From: a virus | DNA: 31,555 nucleotides | IMG/VR virus record: IMGVR_UViG_3300035701_000176 | Location: 1 to 31,555 of that record | Strand: one strand, 5' to 3' | Shown: piece by piece, positions 23,679 to 30,583 of the stretch | Layout of the letters: every line of letters begins with the position of its first letter | Position numbering within the stretch: position 1 is the stretch's first letter | Notes under the pieces: model-generated | What the model saw: the letters and a program-made list of their open reading frames with translations, nothing else | Told to the model about the DNA's origin: nothing | Database searches by the model: none | Made by a program: the position numbers and the translations under genes

Positions 23679-24095
23679 TCAACATTGTTTTCCTTCCCGT
23701 TGGTAGAGTTGAATGATTAATTCGGCTTCTGGAACCTTTGTTTTGGCTGCCAAAGCCCTTTTCACGTGTGCAAGACGTTGTTCAGGATTCAAAGTTTCCC
23801 ATTGCTCAGCTACGGCCTTGAAGAATCGGGCTAACTGAATATTCTTCTCCATCTCTTGAGTTTCCGCGAGTGTAAGTTGTTTTTTGGTGACGAGTTTGTC
23901 ACCGTATTTTTGCATGTGTGTTTCATAGGTTTCTCTGTTGATGTAGCCCATGTGATACAAGCCTTCCACAAACGGTAAGAGGCCGGCGTAGCTTCGGCCG
24001 ACGCATTTGTCGGCTTGAAGCCTGATGAATCCTATGTAGAGGTCTTTGTCGAGGAAGAGCATTACTTTGTGTTCTTGAAATCCGATTCGTCCCAT
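23679..24095 (-). CDS. Small protein of unknown function (138 aa)
   Basis: Not recognised. The N-terminal part (GFQEHKVMLFLDKDLYIGFIRLQADKCVG) is beta-rich; the rest is helical (LTLAETQEMEKNIQLARFFKAVAEQWE, then LNPEQRLAHVKRAL). ATG at 24095 has GGTG close upstream; the frame can extend to TTG 24110. Tandem AAAAATAGACT elements upstream could be its promoter. The helical tail hints at a DNA- or protein-binding accessory factor. Confidence 0.6.
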   Translation of the reverse strand: MGRIGFQEHKVMLFLDKDLYIGFIRLQADKCVGRSYAGLLPFVEGLYHMGYINRETYETHMQKYGDKLVTKKQLTLAETQEMEKNIQLARFFKAVAEQWETLNPEQRLAHVKRALAAKTKVPEAELIIQLYQREGKQC

Positions 24096-24158
24096 TAAGG
24101 CACCGTCCAAATGAAAGAGTGATAGGGGTGAAAAAGTGTACAGTAGCTAGATAGATAC

Positions 24159-24187
24159 AGTCTATTTTTGAAGAGAAGTCTATTTTT
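24159..24187 (-). promoter_or_regulatory. Tandem AAAAATAGACT elements
   Basis: Two exact copies of AGTCTATTTTT on the plus strand (24159-24169, 24177-24187), 18 bases apart, in the gap before the gene at 23679-24095. The upstream copy reads TTTAAAAATAG on the minus strand, close to an archaeal TATA box. Either a promoter with an operator or two binding sites. Confidence 0.5.
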
Positions 24188-24205
24188 AAAAGAGTTCATT
24201 TGTTC

Positions 24206-24703
24206 TTACACCTCTCGGTCTTGTGGCGCAATGTACGGCAACAGCAACGCCTTGAAAATGTCCTCTTCCGTTTTGCTGGCTACAACTATGCCGTCCTCGA
24301 CGACGCCTCGAGCGGCACTCAACATCATTCCCAACGCCTTCGCATGCACGCAAAGGCGCACGTTGTGGTCTCTGCTACCCGTGCGTATCAGTAGAATGAC
24401 GCCCCAAGTCTCAGGGGTAGCCGCGTAAAAGTCAACTTGAACCTGGCGGTCTGGCACGTTAGCGAAGGGAATGTGCATGCGAATAAGCTCTGGACCGCTG
24501 GCAGCGAATTTGGCGTCGAGTTCACTTTTCATCAAGATCGGAATACGCGTCCACATGAACGGTTTCGGTATGGCCACGATGTCGATGTCGTTGACCTCTC
24601 CGCGTCTGCGTCTGATGGACCCGGCGACCTGAACCTTTTCGCAACAGTTCTCGATCGTCTGAACAACTTTGAATGCTAGGCGCTCAGCTTCATCTAGGTT
24701 CAT
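24206..24703 (-). CDS. Minimal DNA polymerase family X / nucleotidyltransferase (165 aa)
   Basis: Clear family X signature: VAGSIRRRRGEVNDIDIVAIP with G28-S29 and metal-binding D39, D41, third Asp D91 (VQVDFYA), then RTGSRDHNVRL (thumb TGS...N..R motif, 108-116), and the C-terminal KTEEDIFKALLLPYIAPQDRE, typical of PolX thumbs. It lacks the N-terminal 8-kDa HhH domain, giving a palm-thumb enzyme like the small African swine fever virus PolX. The three Asp are present, so it may be active in gap filling or end repair of viral DNA. The ATG overlaps the previous stop (ATGA). Confidence 0.85.
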   Translation of the reverse strand: MNLDEAERLAFKVVQTIENCCEKVQVAGSIRRRRGEVNDIDIVAIPKPFMWTRIPILMKSELDAKFAASGPELIRMHIPFANVPDRQVQVDFYAATPETWGVILLIRTGSRDHNVRLCVHAKALGMMLSAARGVVEDGIVVASKTEEDIFKALLLPYIAPQDREV

Positions 24704-24981
24704 TTTGCCTTCTCTTCTCCCGAAAGTTTCATTTGTCGTGTTGTTGTTGCGTTATTATCACGTTGTTGTTGCATTATTTCCTTATTTTCCTTATTTTCCT
24801 TACTTTTCCAACCTTCCTTACTTGGAATCTCCCAATAATACCAGTGAAGCCAATCAACATCTTCCAACTTGCAAATAGTTGCAGTTTTATCTCTCCCCAA
24901 TTGGTTAACAATTGTAGAAAGAAGTGATCTCCGTTTAACTAGAGATTGTGTTCGTTGATATTTTTTGATTAATTCGCTCAT
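24700..24981 (-). CDS. Basic, charged protein of unknown function (93 aa)
   Basis: Helical and basic at the start (ELIKKYQRTQSLVKRRSLLSTIVNQLG), then LEDVDWLHWYYWEIP, then a low-complexity Lys/Glu/Asn/Gln tail. It lies 6 bases after a Cys-rich microgene and overlaps the PolX-like gene by 4 bases. The N-terminal part could be a winged-helix or other nucleic acid binder, but nothing is decisive. It may be a PolX partner. Confidence 0.62.
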   Translation of the reverse strand: MSELIKKYQRTQSLVKRRSLLSTIVNQLGRDKTATICKLEDVDWLHWYYWEIPSKEGWKSKENKENKEIMQQQRDNNATTTRQMKLSGEEKAK

Positions 24982-24987
24982 TTTGCC

Positions 24988-25098
24988 TCAACTCCTATGG
25001 GGATTTTCGAGACACGTGTAGTCTTCGGTTCTATCGCCCTTATCCTTCGGGCAATTTGGATATCTCGTGCAACAGCTGGAATAGACACATTTCTTCAT
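24988..25098 (-). CDS. Cys-rich microprotein, 36 aa
   Basis: Found by reading a gap of about 211 bases. ATG at 25098 has a perfect GGAGG 7 bases upstream, a TATA box about 45 bases upstream and the next gene 6 bases downstream. The product starts MKKCVYSSCCTRYPNCPKD and has Cys 4, 9, 10, 16 and 29, a compact metal-binding candidate. Best supported of the microgenes, because it has its own promoter-like region. Confidence 0.72.
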   Translation of the reverse strand: MKKCVYSSCCTRYPNCPKDKGDRTEDYTCLENPHRS

Positions 25099-25124
25099 TT
25101 TGAAACCTCCGTTGGGTCTTGTGG

Positions 25125-25200
25125 GGTCTTGGCCTGACTATATTTAAAGGAGAAAGGAGACAGTCTTTGTGTCAAAGTTTGTGTTTGCCAGGTCAAGACC
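25125..25200. promoter_or_regulatory. Promoter flanked by a 14-bp inverted repeat
   Basis: GGTCTTGGCCTGAC (25125-25138) and GCCAGGTCAAGACC (25187-25200) are inverted copies, 12 of 14 matched, around a minus-strand TATA box TTTAAATA (25141-25148). The TATA box stands about 45 bases before the ATG at 25098, with the GGAGG in between. The right arm runs over the stop of the upstream gene. This looks like an operator pair for a regulated promoter. Confidence 0.6.
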
Positions 25201-25450
25201 CATTCACACCCTCCGTTTTGACTTCTTCAAATTCAGGCAAGACTTCTGCCTGGCCCTTATGTTTCTCGACGAAATCAGCTAATGCAATGAGAAAACCTTG
25301 ACTGACCCGTTTACGCCTCAGTATCGTCGTGATACTGAAGTGTTCACCTTTGAAAATAGGAACTATCCATTCAGGTTTATAGGTGATGTGATGAGGTTGC
25401 ACCACATACGTTGAGGGTTTCCTTCGTTTTCTTTTAACGCGCGCGCTCAT
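25193..25450 (-). CDS. Basic protein of unknown function (85 aa)
   Basis: MSARVKRKRRKPSTYVV is followed by a beta/helix region (WIVPIFKGEHFSITTILRRKRVSQGFLIALADFVEKHKG). ATG at 25450 is chosen: GAGGGTG lies 6 bases upstream; a GTG at 25459 is the longer choice. The basic N-terminus suggests nucleic acid binding. It follows the HerA-like gene. Confidence 0.66.
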   Translation of the reverse strand: MSARVKRKRRKPSTYVVQPHHITYKPEWIVPIFKGEHFSITTILRRKRVSQGFLIALADFVEKHKGQAEVLPEFEEVKTEGVNGS

Positions 25451-25451
25451 A

Positions 25452-26984
25452 TTAGGCACCCTCTTTAAATTTCACGTTATTTGCGAGACAGTAGTAGTTG
25501 CGGTCCGTGTGTTTCTTAGCGATTAAATCCTGCTTTTCCAAGTCATTCAGGGCATTGTTCACTTCCTGAGGAGTGGCGCTCCAATGTTCCTCTTCAACAG
25601 CCTTCACAATCTCATCCAGTCGACGCCAAGACTCGAGTTTGCCTTTCTTACCAAGAGCAAGGATCTTACCACGCATGTTCTCAGTGTTGACGGTGACAAG
25701 TTTCTCGGTAGGATCCACGTCGACGATAGTGAGGGTTCGCTGTAGACCAATATTCTTGTCACCAGGTTGTTGCAAAAATGGGTGAGGACCTATGCCTTGC
25801 GGAAACATCCGACGGAAGAGGCTTTTCAATTCATCGTAGAGTTTCAACCCCTCTCCTTGCTCATTGATTAGCTTTTCCTGATCTTTCTTGATACCCTCAA
25901 GAAACTGTATTCGCACCTGCAGTTTATGCTGAGCATCTTCGTCGATATTTGCTGCAACAGGTATGCTAGGCATAGTTGACTTGTGCTCGCTTGAGAGCAT
26001 TTCTTTGACTGAAAGCTTGATATTCGCCTTCTCCTGGAGTTGCTCATTCTGTTTCTTGAGGTCTTGAATCTGCTTTTCCTGCCGCTTGACAACAGACTCT
26101 TCCTCTTTCTTAGCTGCTATCGCCTTCGCAATTTCTTCCTGCAATCCGCCCAGGGCTCGCGACAGATCTGCAGTGAACGGTTTCGGCTCAATCAACGGCG
26201 TATCGGCACCGTGAGGACACAACCGTTTGCGAACCGCAACTGTGTCGACGCCGCCCTTATGCGCTACGATAAACGAGCCCGTAGGCAACTTCATAATCTG
26301 GTCTTCAGTGATTTCGAGATGCTGCTTCTTGACGAGGAACATGAGGCCCGTTTTAGGATCCAAATCTGCTGAGCTTGTGAATTTGCCGAACAAGTTGATG
26401 TTGCATTGGCTCAATGGGCTCTTGTGTAGGTCTGCTGGGCGTTGGCTAATGAGGATTGAGAAAATGCCGATTTTGCGACCGTGCTTTGCTATGAGACTGA
26501 CTCGAGAGAGACTTTGTTTGGTCACCTGGTCCCACATTTGAGGCGCCCAAATATCCGCCTCTTCAAGGACCAGGAAGAGGACACGCCGATACTTCTGCTC
26601 GAGGCGATAAAGATTCCAGAGGAAACTTGAGACGAATTTGATTTGGTCGGCCTCGTCTTCGATATCGCTTACGTTGACGATGAGACTGATGCCTTTCTCG
26701 AGGGCGGCCTGCACATATTCATGTGCGAAGCTGGGTTCAAGAGGCAGATCTTGATAGGGACCGCCGATCACGACGACGTTGTTGTATCGTGCTTTCAAAG
26801 TGTGCCATTCGGGAATAGGTTCGATGATGATTACTTGAGCGTGGTTGTCTAGGACGTCTTCAACGAGGTCCGCTGCCGCATTGCTTTTGCCATGGCCACT
26901 CATTGCTAATATACTGAAGCGTAAGCCTTCACGCTTGTAATCGTCAGTATCAACAGCAAAATCAGAAGACAAACGAAGCTTCAA
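25452..26984 (-). CDS. HerA/FtsK-like ATPase with C-terminal winged helix (510 aa)
   Basis: Walker A MSGHGKSNAA (28-37), Walker B with catalytic Glu VLFLVLEEAD (135-144) and a sensor/Arg-finger-like SQRP (180-183) match the HerA-type DNA translocases. Residues about 285-385 are coiled coil. The end (about 445-510: ATPQEVNNALNDLEKQDLIAKK) is a winged-helix DNA binder. It likely pumps or remodels DNA in viral replication or segregation; the packaging motor is the separate TerL. The start is TTG 26984 with GGGTG upstream, overlapping the previous stop. Confidence 0.87.
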   Translation of the reverse strand: MKLRLSSDFAVDTDDYKREGLRFSILAMSGHGKSNAAADLVEDVLDNHAQVIIIEPIPEWHTLKARYNNVVVIGGPYQDLPLEPSFAHEYVQAALEKGISLIVNVSDIEDEADQIKFVSSFLWNLYRLEQKYRRVLFLVLEEADIWAPQMWDQVTKQSLSRVSLIAKHGRKIGIFSILISQRPADLHKSPLSQCNINLFGKFTSSADLDPKTGLMFLVKKQHLEITEDQIMKLPTGSFIVAHKGGVDTVAVRKRLCPHGADTPLIEPKPFTADLSRALGGLQEEIAKAIAAKKEEESVVKRQEKQIQDLKKQNEQLQEKANIKLSVKEMLSSEHKSTMPSIPVAANIDEDAQHKLQVRIQFLEGIKKDQEKLINEQGEGLKLYDELKSLFRRMFPQGIGPHPFLQQPGDKNIGLQRTLTIVDVDPTEKLVTVNTENMRGKILALGKKGKLESWRRLDEIVKAVEEEHWSATPQEVNNALNDLEKQDLIAKKHTDRNYYCLANNVKFKEGA

Positions 26985-27400
26985 CCTGACACCCCCGAGA
27001 GATGGATCTCTTTTGCTAAGGCTTCTCTGCAGGCCTGCGCAATCGGGATTGAGAGGGGAAGAGGAATCTTCGCCCTGAAAAATGAGCGGAGAATGTTAAA
27101 CGCCAAAACCGAGTTTAATTGGTCATGACGCTTGTGATATCGGCGCCCTCCAATTTCAGCACCAGTCATTTCAGCACCAGTCTTTTGAGGCAAATTTGAC
27201 TGACTCAGCATGAATGATGGAAAATCGCCCCAAAGAAACCAAGGTCTGTGAACAAGCTTTGGAGGCCCGTAGCCTTGATCTTCAAGTTGAAATTCCCAGT
27301 CAGGATCAAACTTGTCGCCAGGAACCACAATGCACCAACCGTGCGGTTTGACATCTATGATGTTTGGGTAACGTTGCTTCAACTCTTCAATTGAAATCAT
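26981..27400 (-). CDS. Protein of unknown function (139 aa)
   Basis: Not recognised. The N-terminal part (PNIIDVKPHGWCIVVPGDKFDPDWEFQLED) is beta-rich, then Trp/Phe-rich WFLWGDFPSF, a small tandem duplication TGAEMTGAEIGG, and a helical end. It overlaps the zinc-finger gene before it (ATGA) and the HerA-like gene after it. Close coupling with HerA suggests a partner role. Confidence 0.65.
   Translation of the reverse strand: MISIEELKQRYPNIIDVKPHGWCIVVPGDKFDPDWEFQLEDQGYGPPKLVHRPWFLWGDFPSFMLSQSNLPQKTGAEMTGAEIGGRRYHKRHDQLNSVLAFNILRSFFRAKIPLPLSIPIAQACREALAKEIHLSGVSG
27154..27183 (-). repeat. 15-bp tandem duplication
   Basis: TTTCAGCACCAGTCA and TTTCAGCACCAGTCT in tandem (14 of 15 identical), in frame within the 139-residue protein, producing TGAEM/TGAEI. 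It is a recent slippage-type duplication. Confidence 0.8.
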
Positions 27401-27711
27401 GTTTCTATCACTCCTGCTTGACTCAATCCCTTCATATCAGAAGAGCCGCAATTGGGACACGAGGCTTTACGGCCTGTTGTGAAGTCGTCGCCTCTCATTG
27501 ATTGAATCTCTTCCAGACACGCTTCAGTGCCGTCAAATCTGCTGAAACATTCCACGCATTCATAATGGGTGTCTTTCGCATCATTCAAGCAACCATAATG
27601 CCATAGACGTCCATCTGGTGTCGTGGCTATGTTTCGTTCAATTTGATTATGGCACCAGGTGCAGTGTCTAGCTTGAATTGGTATACTATTGTAGAGGCGT
27701 CTAAGACTCAT
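27397..27711 (-). CDS. Zinc-finger protein (104 aa)
   Basis: Three Cys pairs are visible: CTWC ... WHYGC, then CVECFSRFDGTEAC, then CPNCGSSD. The first part resembles LIM-like or treble-clef fingers (C-x2-C ... H-x2-C); the last is a zinc-ribbon knuckle. ATG at 27711 overlaps the ParB-like stop and has GGAG 10 bases upstream. The open frame to 27741 is longer but would overlap more. It probably binds DNA, RNA or protein in the early region. Confidence 0.75.
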   Translation of the reverse strand: MSLRRLYNSIPIQARHCTWCHNQIERNIATTPDGRLWHYGCLNDAKDTHYECVECFSRFDGTEACLEEIQSMRGDDFTTGRKASCPNCGSSDMKGLSQAGVIET

Positions 27712-28987
27712 CTTTCTCAGTCTCCTTAGGCACCGCTGCATGCTTGGTTACGTCGAAACGGTGTTTCAGGCTTCCATCAGCGTTTGTGATGTGGATGAGT
27801 TTGTAGATCCAATGACATTCAGGGCAGGTCCATTCAAAACCAGTGTCGATTCCTTCATTCTTCAATTTCGCCTTAGGACTCGGAATAGATTCCTTATCAG
27901 GTTCATGCGTGTTGGGAGTGGATTCCGAACTGTCAGGTTTCCATTTGATGCTGTCCGCATACAGGGGTTCGTCTTCACTTTCACTTACCTCTGAACCAGG
28001 CCCCTCACCAACGCTCCTTAATCTCTCCATCTCTTTTTCCTGCTCTTCAATCCGCATCTGTTCACCGGCTCCCTCTGCAAGTCTTTCTTTGACAGCGTCT
28101 TCTAGCACTTCTTTCCCGGCAGGCGTGTCGAGGAGTTCCTTGGCTTTGCCAACCGTCATATCTTGAGACTTCAGAGTTGCAGATGATACAGTTTTATCCA
28201 TGCCTAGTTCCAGGGTGGAACTAGCGGCTCTCGCCTCTGCAAGCTGTTTGGGCTCTGGTTTCTTCAATTCACTGCTGAGGTATCGATATACTGTGGTTTC
28301 AGACCATCCGAGGTCCTCAGCAATCTGTTTCGGAGTCCACCCCGTCATCTTTGCGATCTGATCCAACAGAGTTCTCTTCTCTTCAGCCGGAACATTCCTG
28401 CGTTCATTCGCAATCAAACGAGCCTTAGCCAACTGCAGCGGATCTGAAACGTAATCAACCTTGAGTGTTGGCCAATTCGGGTTTGCTTTGCGCCGATGAA
28501 AACCGTCAATTGTGTTGCCGAAGGAATCAACCAGAATAGGATAGAGGGTGCCGACCTTTTTGGAGGAGCCCTTGAGACTCTCCACGATCTCTTCATCCAA
28601 GTCGTTAGGGCCCTTTTCAGCTTTTTGCAGAGGTGTAAACGGAGGTGCAGACGGAGGTGTACTCGTTTGGGCATTGGATTGCCCAACTGCTTTTATGCCG
28701 GCGGGCAAAGCAGAGCCCTGAGGCGTAACGCCGCCCTTCTTCGCAAAAGGTCCAGGCACCGCCCAGGCCTTTGCACCCTGCAAATAGTCCTGGCCGCCGA
28801 GGTCCTTCACAAGTCTACACATGGCCCTGAACTGAAATTTGTCTAGGAATTGCTTCGGCTTCAAGACAGCATAGAAAAAGCCGTCTTTGCGCTCTTCAAT
28901 GTCAAAGAGTTGTTCGACAACCTCGGCTTTGACGGTGAGGGTGTCCGCGATTTTCTTAGCGAAATCGATAGGGAGTTTGAGACTCAT
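27701..28987 (-). CDS. ParB/Spo0J-like DNA-binding protein (428 aa)
   Basis: Residues about 145-170 have the ParB/Srx-fold box (GTLYPILVDSFGNTIDGFHRRKA; DGFHRR at 161-166). Residues about 190-240 have RLIANERRNVPAEEKRTLL then the HTH TPKQIAEDLGWSETTVYRYL. The N-terminal 85 residues (KDGFFYAVLKPKQFLDKFQFRAMCRLVKDLGG in pieces) form an extra domain, and the C-terminus has a finger-like TCPECHW ... H. It is longer than plain ParB. No ParA was found. It may act in genome maintenance or as a CTP-type or nuclease-type DNA binder. Confidence 0.83.
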   Translation of the reverse strand: MSLKLPIDFAKKIADTLTVKAEVVEQLFDIEERKDGFFYAVLKPKQFLDKFQFRAMCRLVKDLGGQDYLQGAKAWAVPGPFAKKGGVTPQGSALPAGIKAVGQSNAQTSTPPSAPPFTPLQKAEKGPNDLDEEIVESLKGSSKKVGTLYPILVDSFGNTIDGFHRRKANPNWPTLKVDYVSDPLQLAKARLIANERRNVPAEEKRTLLDQIAKMTGWTPKQIAEDLGWSETTVYRYLSSELKKPEPKQLAEARAASSTLELGMDKTVSSATLKSQDMTVGKAKELLDTPAGKEVLEDAVKERLAEGAGEQMRIEEQEKEMERLRSVGEGPGSEVSESEDEPLYADSIKWKPDSSESTPNTHEPDKESIPSPKAKLKNEGIDTGFEWTCPECHWIYKLIHITNADGSLKHRFDVTKHAAVPKETEKDES

Positions 28988-29217
28988 TTGGAGCCCTCTG
29001 TCAATTTCCGTTGAGGATCATGCAGTTTCAAAGACACCATTTTCCCGATTGGATACGACGTGAACAATGATTCTTTCTCGCTCTTCAACGTCAATTTAAA
29101 ACTGGATACTTCGAGGAGGGCGGGGCTTGAACCTACCAGGGTGACGCTGAACCACTCGTCTTTCTCGTCAGTTTCACCGCTACTATGCGCTTTTACTTGT
29201 ATGTCAACTTCGATCAT
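28984..29217 (-). CDS. Small protein of unknown function (77 aa)
   Basis: Beta-rich and acidic at the start (IEVDIQVKAHSSGETDEKDEWFSVTLVGS). ATG overlaps the previous stop and its own stop overlaps the ParB-like ATG (both ATGA). No motif recognised. The placement suggests it is made together with the ParB-like protein. Confidence 0.65.
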   Translation of the reverse strand: MIEVDIQVKAHSSGETDEKDEWFSVTLVGSSPALLEVSSFKLTLKSEKESLFTSYPIGKMVSLKLHDPQRKLTEGSK

Positions 29218-29423
29218 TGAAAATCGCCTCCGTTAGGATGCTTTTCTTTGAACGCCTTCCTGATCTCCTCGAATTGTTCTCGCGTTATGTAACCAAGTTT
29301 CCACGCGCTCTTGGCAGTCATCTTGCCATGCCAATCCTCCCGCGCCTTGCGGTCTTCACAGGACTCGTATTCGTTGCATGTTTGCGGGGTGCAGTTGTGG
29401 CATTCTCGAACAAAACCTGCCAT
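29214..29423 (-). CDS. Cys-rich small protein with helical tail (69 aa)
   Basis: Begins MAGFVRECHNCTPQTCNEYESC, giving C-x2-C-x4-C-x5-C, then a charged helical part (AREDWHGKMTAKSAW, YITREQFEEIRKAF). The ATG at 29423 has GGGAGG 8 bases upstream, and the gene follows the RHH gene by 3 bases. It is a zinc-binding candidate that shares the motif of the microproteins at 6430 and 19746 and of the recombinase tail. Confidence 0.74.
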   Translation of the reverse strand: MAGFVRECHNCTPQTCNEYESCEDRKAREDWHGKMTAKSAWKLGYITREQFEEIRKAFKEKHPNGGDFQ

Positions 29424-29426
29424 AGT

Positions 29427-29609
29427 TTACGCCTCCCTTTGTCGTTTCTGCTCCTCCACTTTTCTGATGAGATCCCGCATCGCCTCAAGCAATGCGTCCG
29501 TCCGATGCCCGTACGATGCTTCGATGACTTCGTCAAAAACCTCGAGCAGTTTGACGGGACATTTAAAACCCACATACCGCGTATTTGCGACTTCTTTCTC
29601 AAGACTCAA
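29427..29609 (-). CDS. Ribbon-helix-helix DNA-binding protein (60 aa)
   Basis: The frame is open to 29831, but only the end looks real: RYVGFKCPVKLLEVFDEVIEAS then HRTDALLEAMRDLIRK, which is the CopG-type RHH plan. TTG at 29609 is chosen, overlapping the recombinase stop by 11 bases with GGAGG upstream. It probably represses the recombinase or early genes. Residues before this start read antisense-like and were dropped. Confidence 0.75.
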   Translation of the reverse strand: MSLEKEVANTRYVGFKCPVKLLEVFDEVIEASYGHRTDALLEAMRDLIRKVEEQKRQREA

Positions 29610-30489
29610 GTTTTCTATCAGCCTCCAATTTTGGTTTGTAGCGGCAACCGACAGCGTATTCAGGGAGAGTGCCAACGTATTTGCAGACTTTGACGATGCT
29701 GCAGTCAGCGCAGGGTCCTGCATGCGTGTTGAATTCGTCATGTTGAAAGGGGCCGTCCGTAACTTGGTCGTATGCTTGTTGAACATCCTCAAAATAGACC
29801 AGTTTTGCCAAGTAAAACTGCGTGTATGCAAGGCTCTTGTGCCTGAGGATTCTGCGTAGGACTTCGAGGCTGCGGTTGCTTCTATGCCATTCTGCAGCGA
29901 AGAAATGTCGGAGTATTCGCGGGTTAAAGTTGTGGACGCCGACCTCTTCAGCGATGGTTTTCACTCTGACCCAGACTGCACTGTCACGTAAAGGCTTGCC
30001 CGCGCGCTTTTCCGTCCATGTTTGGCGTTGCCTGAAAACGTAGCCTTCAAGTCTCTTGCCGATCAATAGGCGAATGAGCTCCAGCGTTACGGGGTCCAGG
30101 GGAAGAGGGTAAAGCTTGTTTCTTTTGCTGTCAAGAACTTGGAATGTTCGGCTTTGAAAGTCGATGTTTTCGATGCGCAAAGTGCAGATTTCGCCGGTGC
30201 GCAAGCCTATTTTCATGGGTAAGCGTATGAGGAGGTAGTCTCTGGGCTCGCAGTTGACGCGTGCGTGATCGTGAACTCGGATGATGTCGCCGCGCCTGAT
30301 CATGACCGTGTCGGCGGGCCCGCTGTACTGTGCCGTTGCGCCGTTTGGCATGGTGATAGATGCGGTTACGCGACTTCTCCAGTTATCTAGTGCGGTGAAT
30401 CGTACGGGTCCCTCTTGGGGGAGAGATGGGTTAAACTGTCCGCTGTTTCGTGTCTTCTTTGAAATTTGATTTTGGACTATTGAAGTCAA
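29599..30489 (-). CDS. int: Tyrosine recombinase / integrase with Cys-rich tail (296 aa)
   Basis: Catalytic domain of a tyrosine recombinase: R97 in GLRTGEICTLR, Lys in DSKRNK (about 122-125), the NPRILRHFF box with R194, H217 in LRHKSL, and Y226 in YTQFYL. The usual His before I-L-R is Arg191, and the usual G of GH is R. The N-terminus is too short for a normal SAM-like core-binding domain. After the Tyr comes CADCSIVKVC ... GC (C260, C263, C269, C282), a zinc-binding-like tail. TTG start at 30489 with AAGGG upstream. It may integrate, resolve dimers or rearrange the genome. Confidence 0.87.
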   Translation of the reverse strand: MTSIVQNQISKKTRNSGQFNPSLPQEGPVRFTALDNWRSRVTASITMPNGATAQYSGPADTVMIRRGDIIRVHDHARVNCEPRDYLLIRLPMKIGLRTGEICTLRIENIDFQSRTFQVLDSKRNKLYPLPLDPVTLELIRLLIGKRLEGYVFRQRQTWTEKRAGKPLRDSAVWVRVKTIAEEVGVHNFNPRILRHFFAAEWHRSNRSLEVLRRILRHKSLAYTQFYLAKLVYFEDVQQAYDQVTDGPFQHDEFNTHAGPCADCSIVKVCKYVGTLPEYAVGCRYKPKLEADRKLES

Positions 30490-30531
30490 ATTCGCCCTTC
30501 TAACCTTGCCGTTGCCGCTGCAAGCAATATA

Positions 30532-30539
30532 GATATATA
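30532..30539 (-). promoter_or_regulatory. TATA-like element for recombinase
   Basis: On the minus strand the segment reads as a TATATATC-type element. It would start transcription about 26 bases downstream, giving a short leader of about 20 bases with AAGGG before TTG 30489. It is divergent from the plus-strand TATA box at 30543. Confidence 0.5.
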
Positions 30540-30542
30540 CTG

Positions 30543-30550
30543 TTTAAAAG
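30543..30550 (+). promoter_or_regulatory. TATA box for the PEF-CTERM gene
   Basis: TTTAAAAG, about 26-30 bases before an expected start near 30573. The ATG is at 30584, so the transcript would have a leader of about 10 bases. No ribosome site is seen. The GC palindrome site C overlaps the expected start. Confidence 0.55.
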
Positions 30551-30565
30551 CTTTGCTATAGATGG

Positions 30566-30578
30566 AGCGCGCGCTACT
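30566..30578. promoter_or_regulatory. GC palindrome site C
   Basis: AGCGCGCGCTACT, identical over 13 bp and in the same orientation as at 55-67 (31483-31495). It covers the expected transcription start of the plus-strand gene. The core AGCGCGCGCT is a perfect palindrome. It would suit an operator, or a recombination site flanking the convergent gene pair. Confidence 0.6.
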
Positions 30579-30583
30579 CCCTG

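Noticed and set aside
25438-25448. GCGCGCGC tract at the start of the 85-residue gene
   Set aside because: It codes for Ser-Ala-Arg (AGCGCGCGC) and lacks the TA edge shared by the three intergenic sites. Similar coding tracts at 8919 and 30001 were set aside for the same reason.
29610-29831. Long N-terminal extension of the RHH gene
   Set aside because: The added residues overlap the recombinase in another frame and do not look like protein; the TTG at 29609 with GGAGG fits better.
29311-29859. 182-codon plus-strand open frame
   Set aside because: It is antisense to the RHH, Cys-rich and recombinase genes; the minus-strand genes have recognisable motifs.
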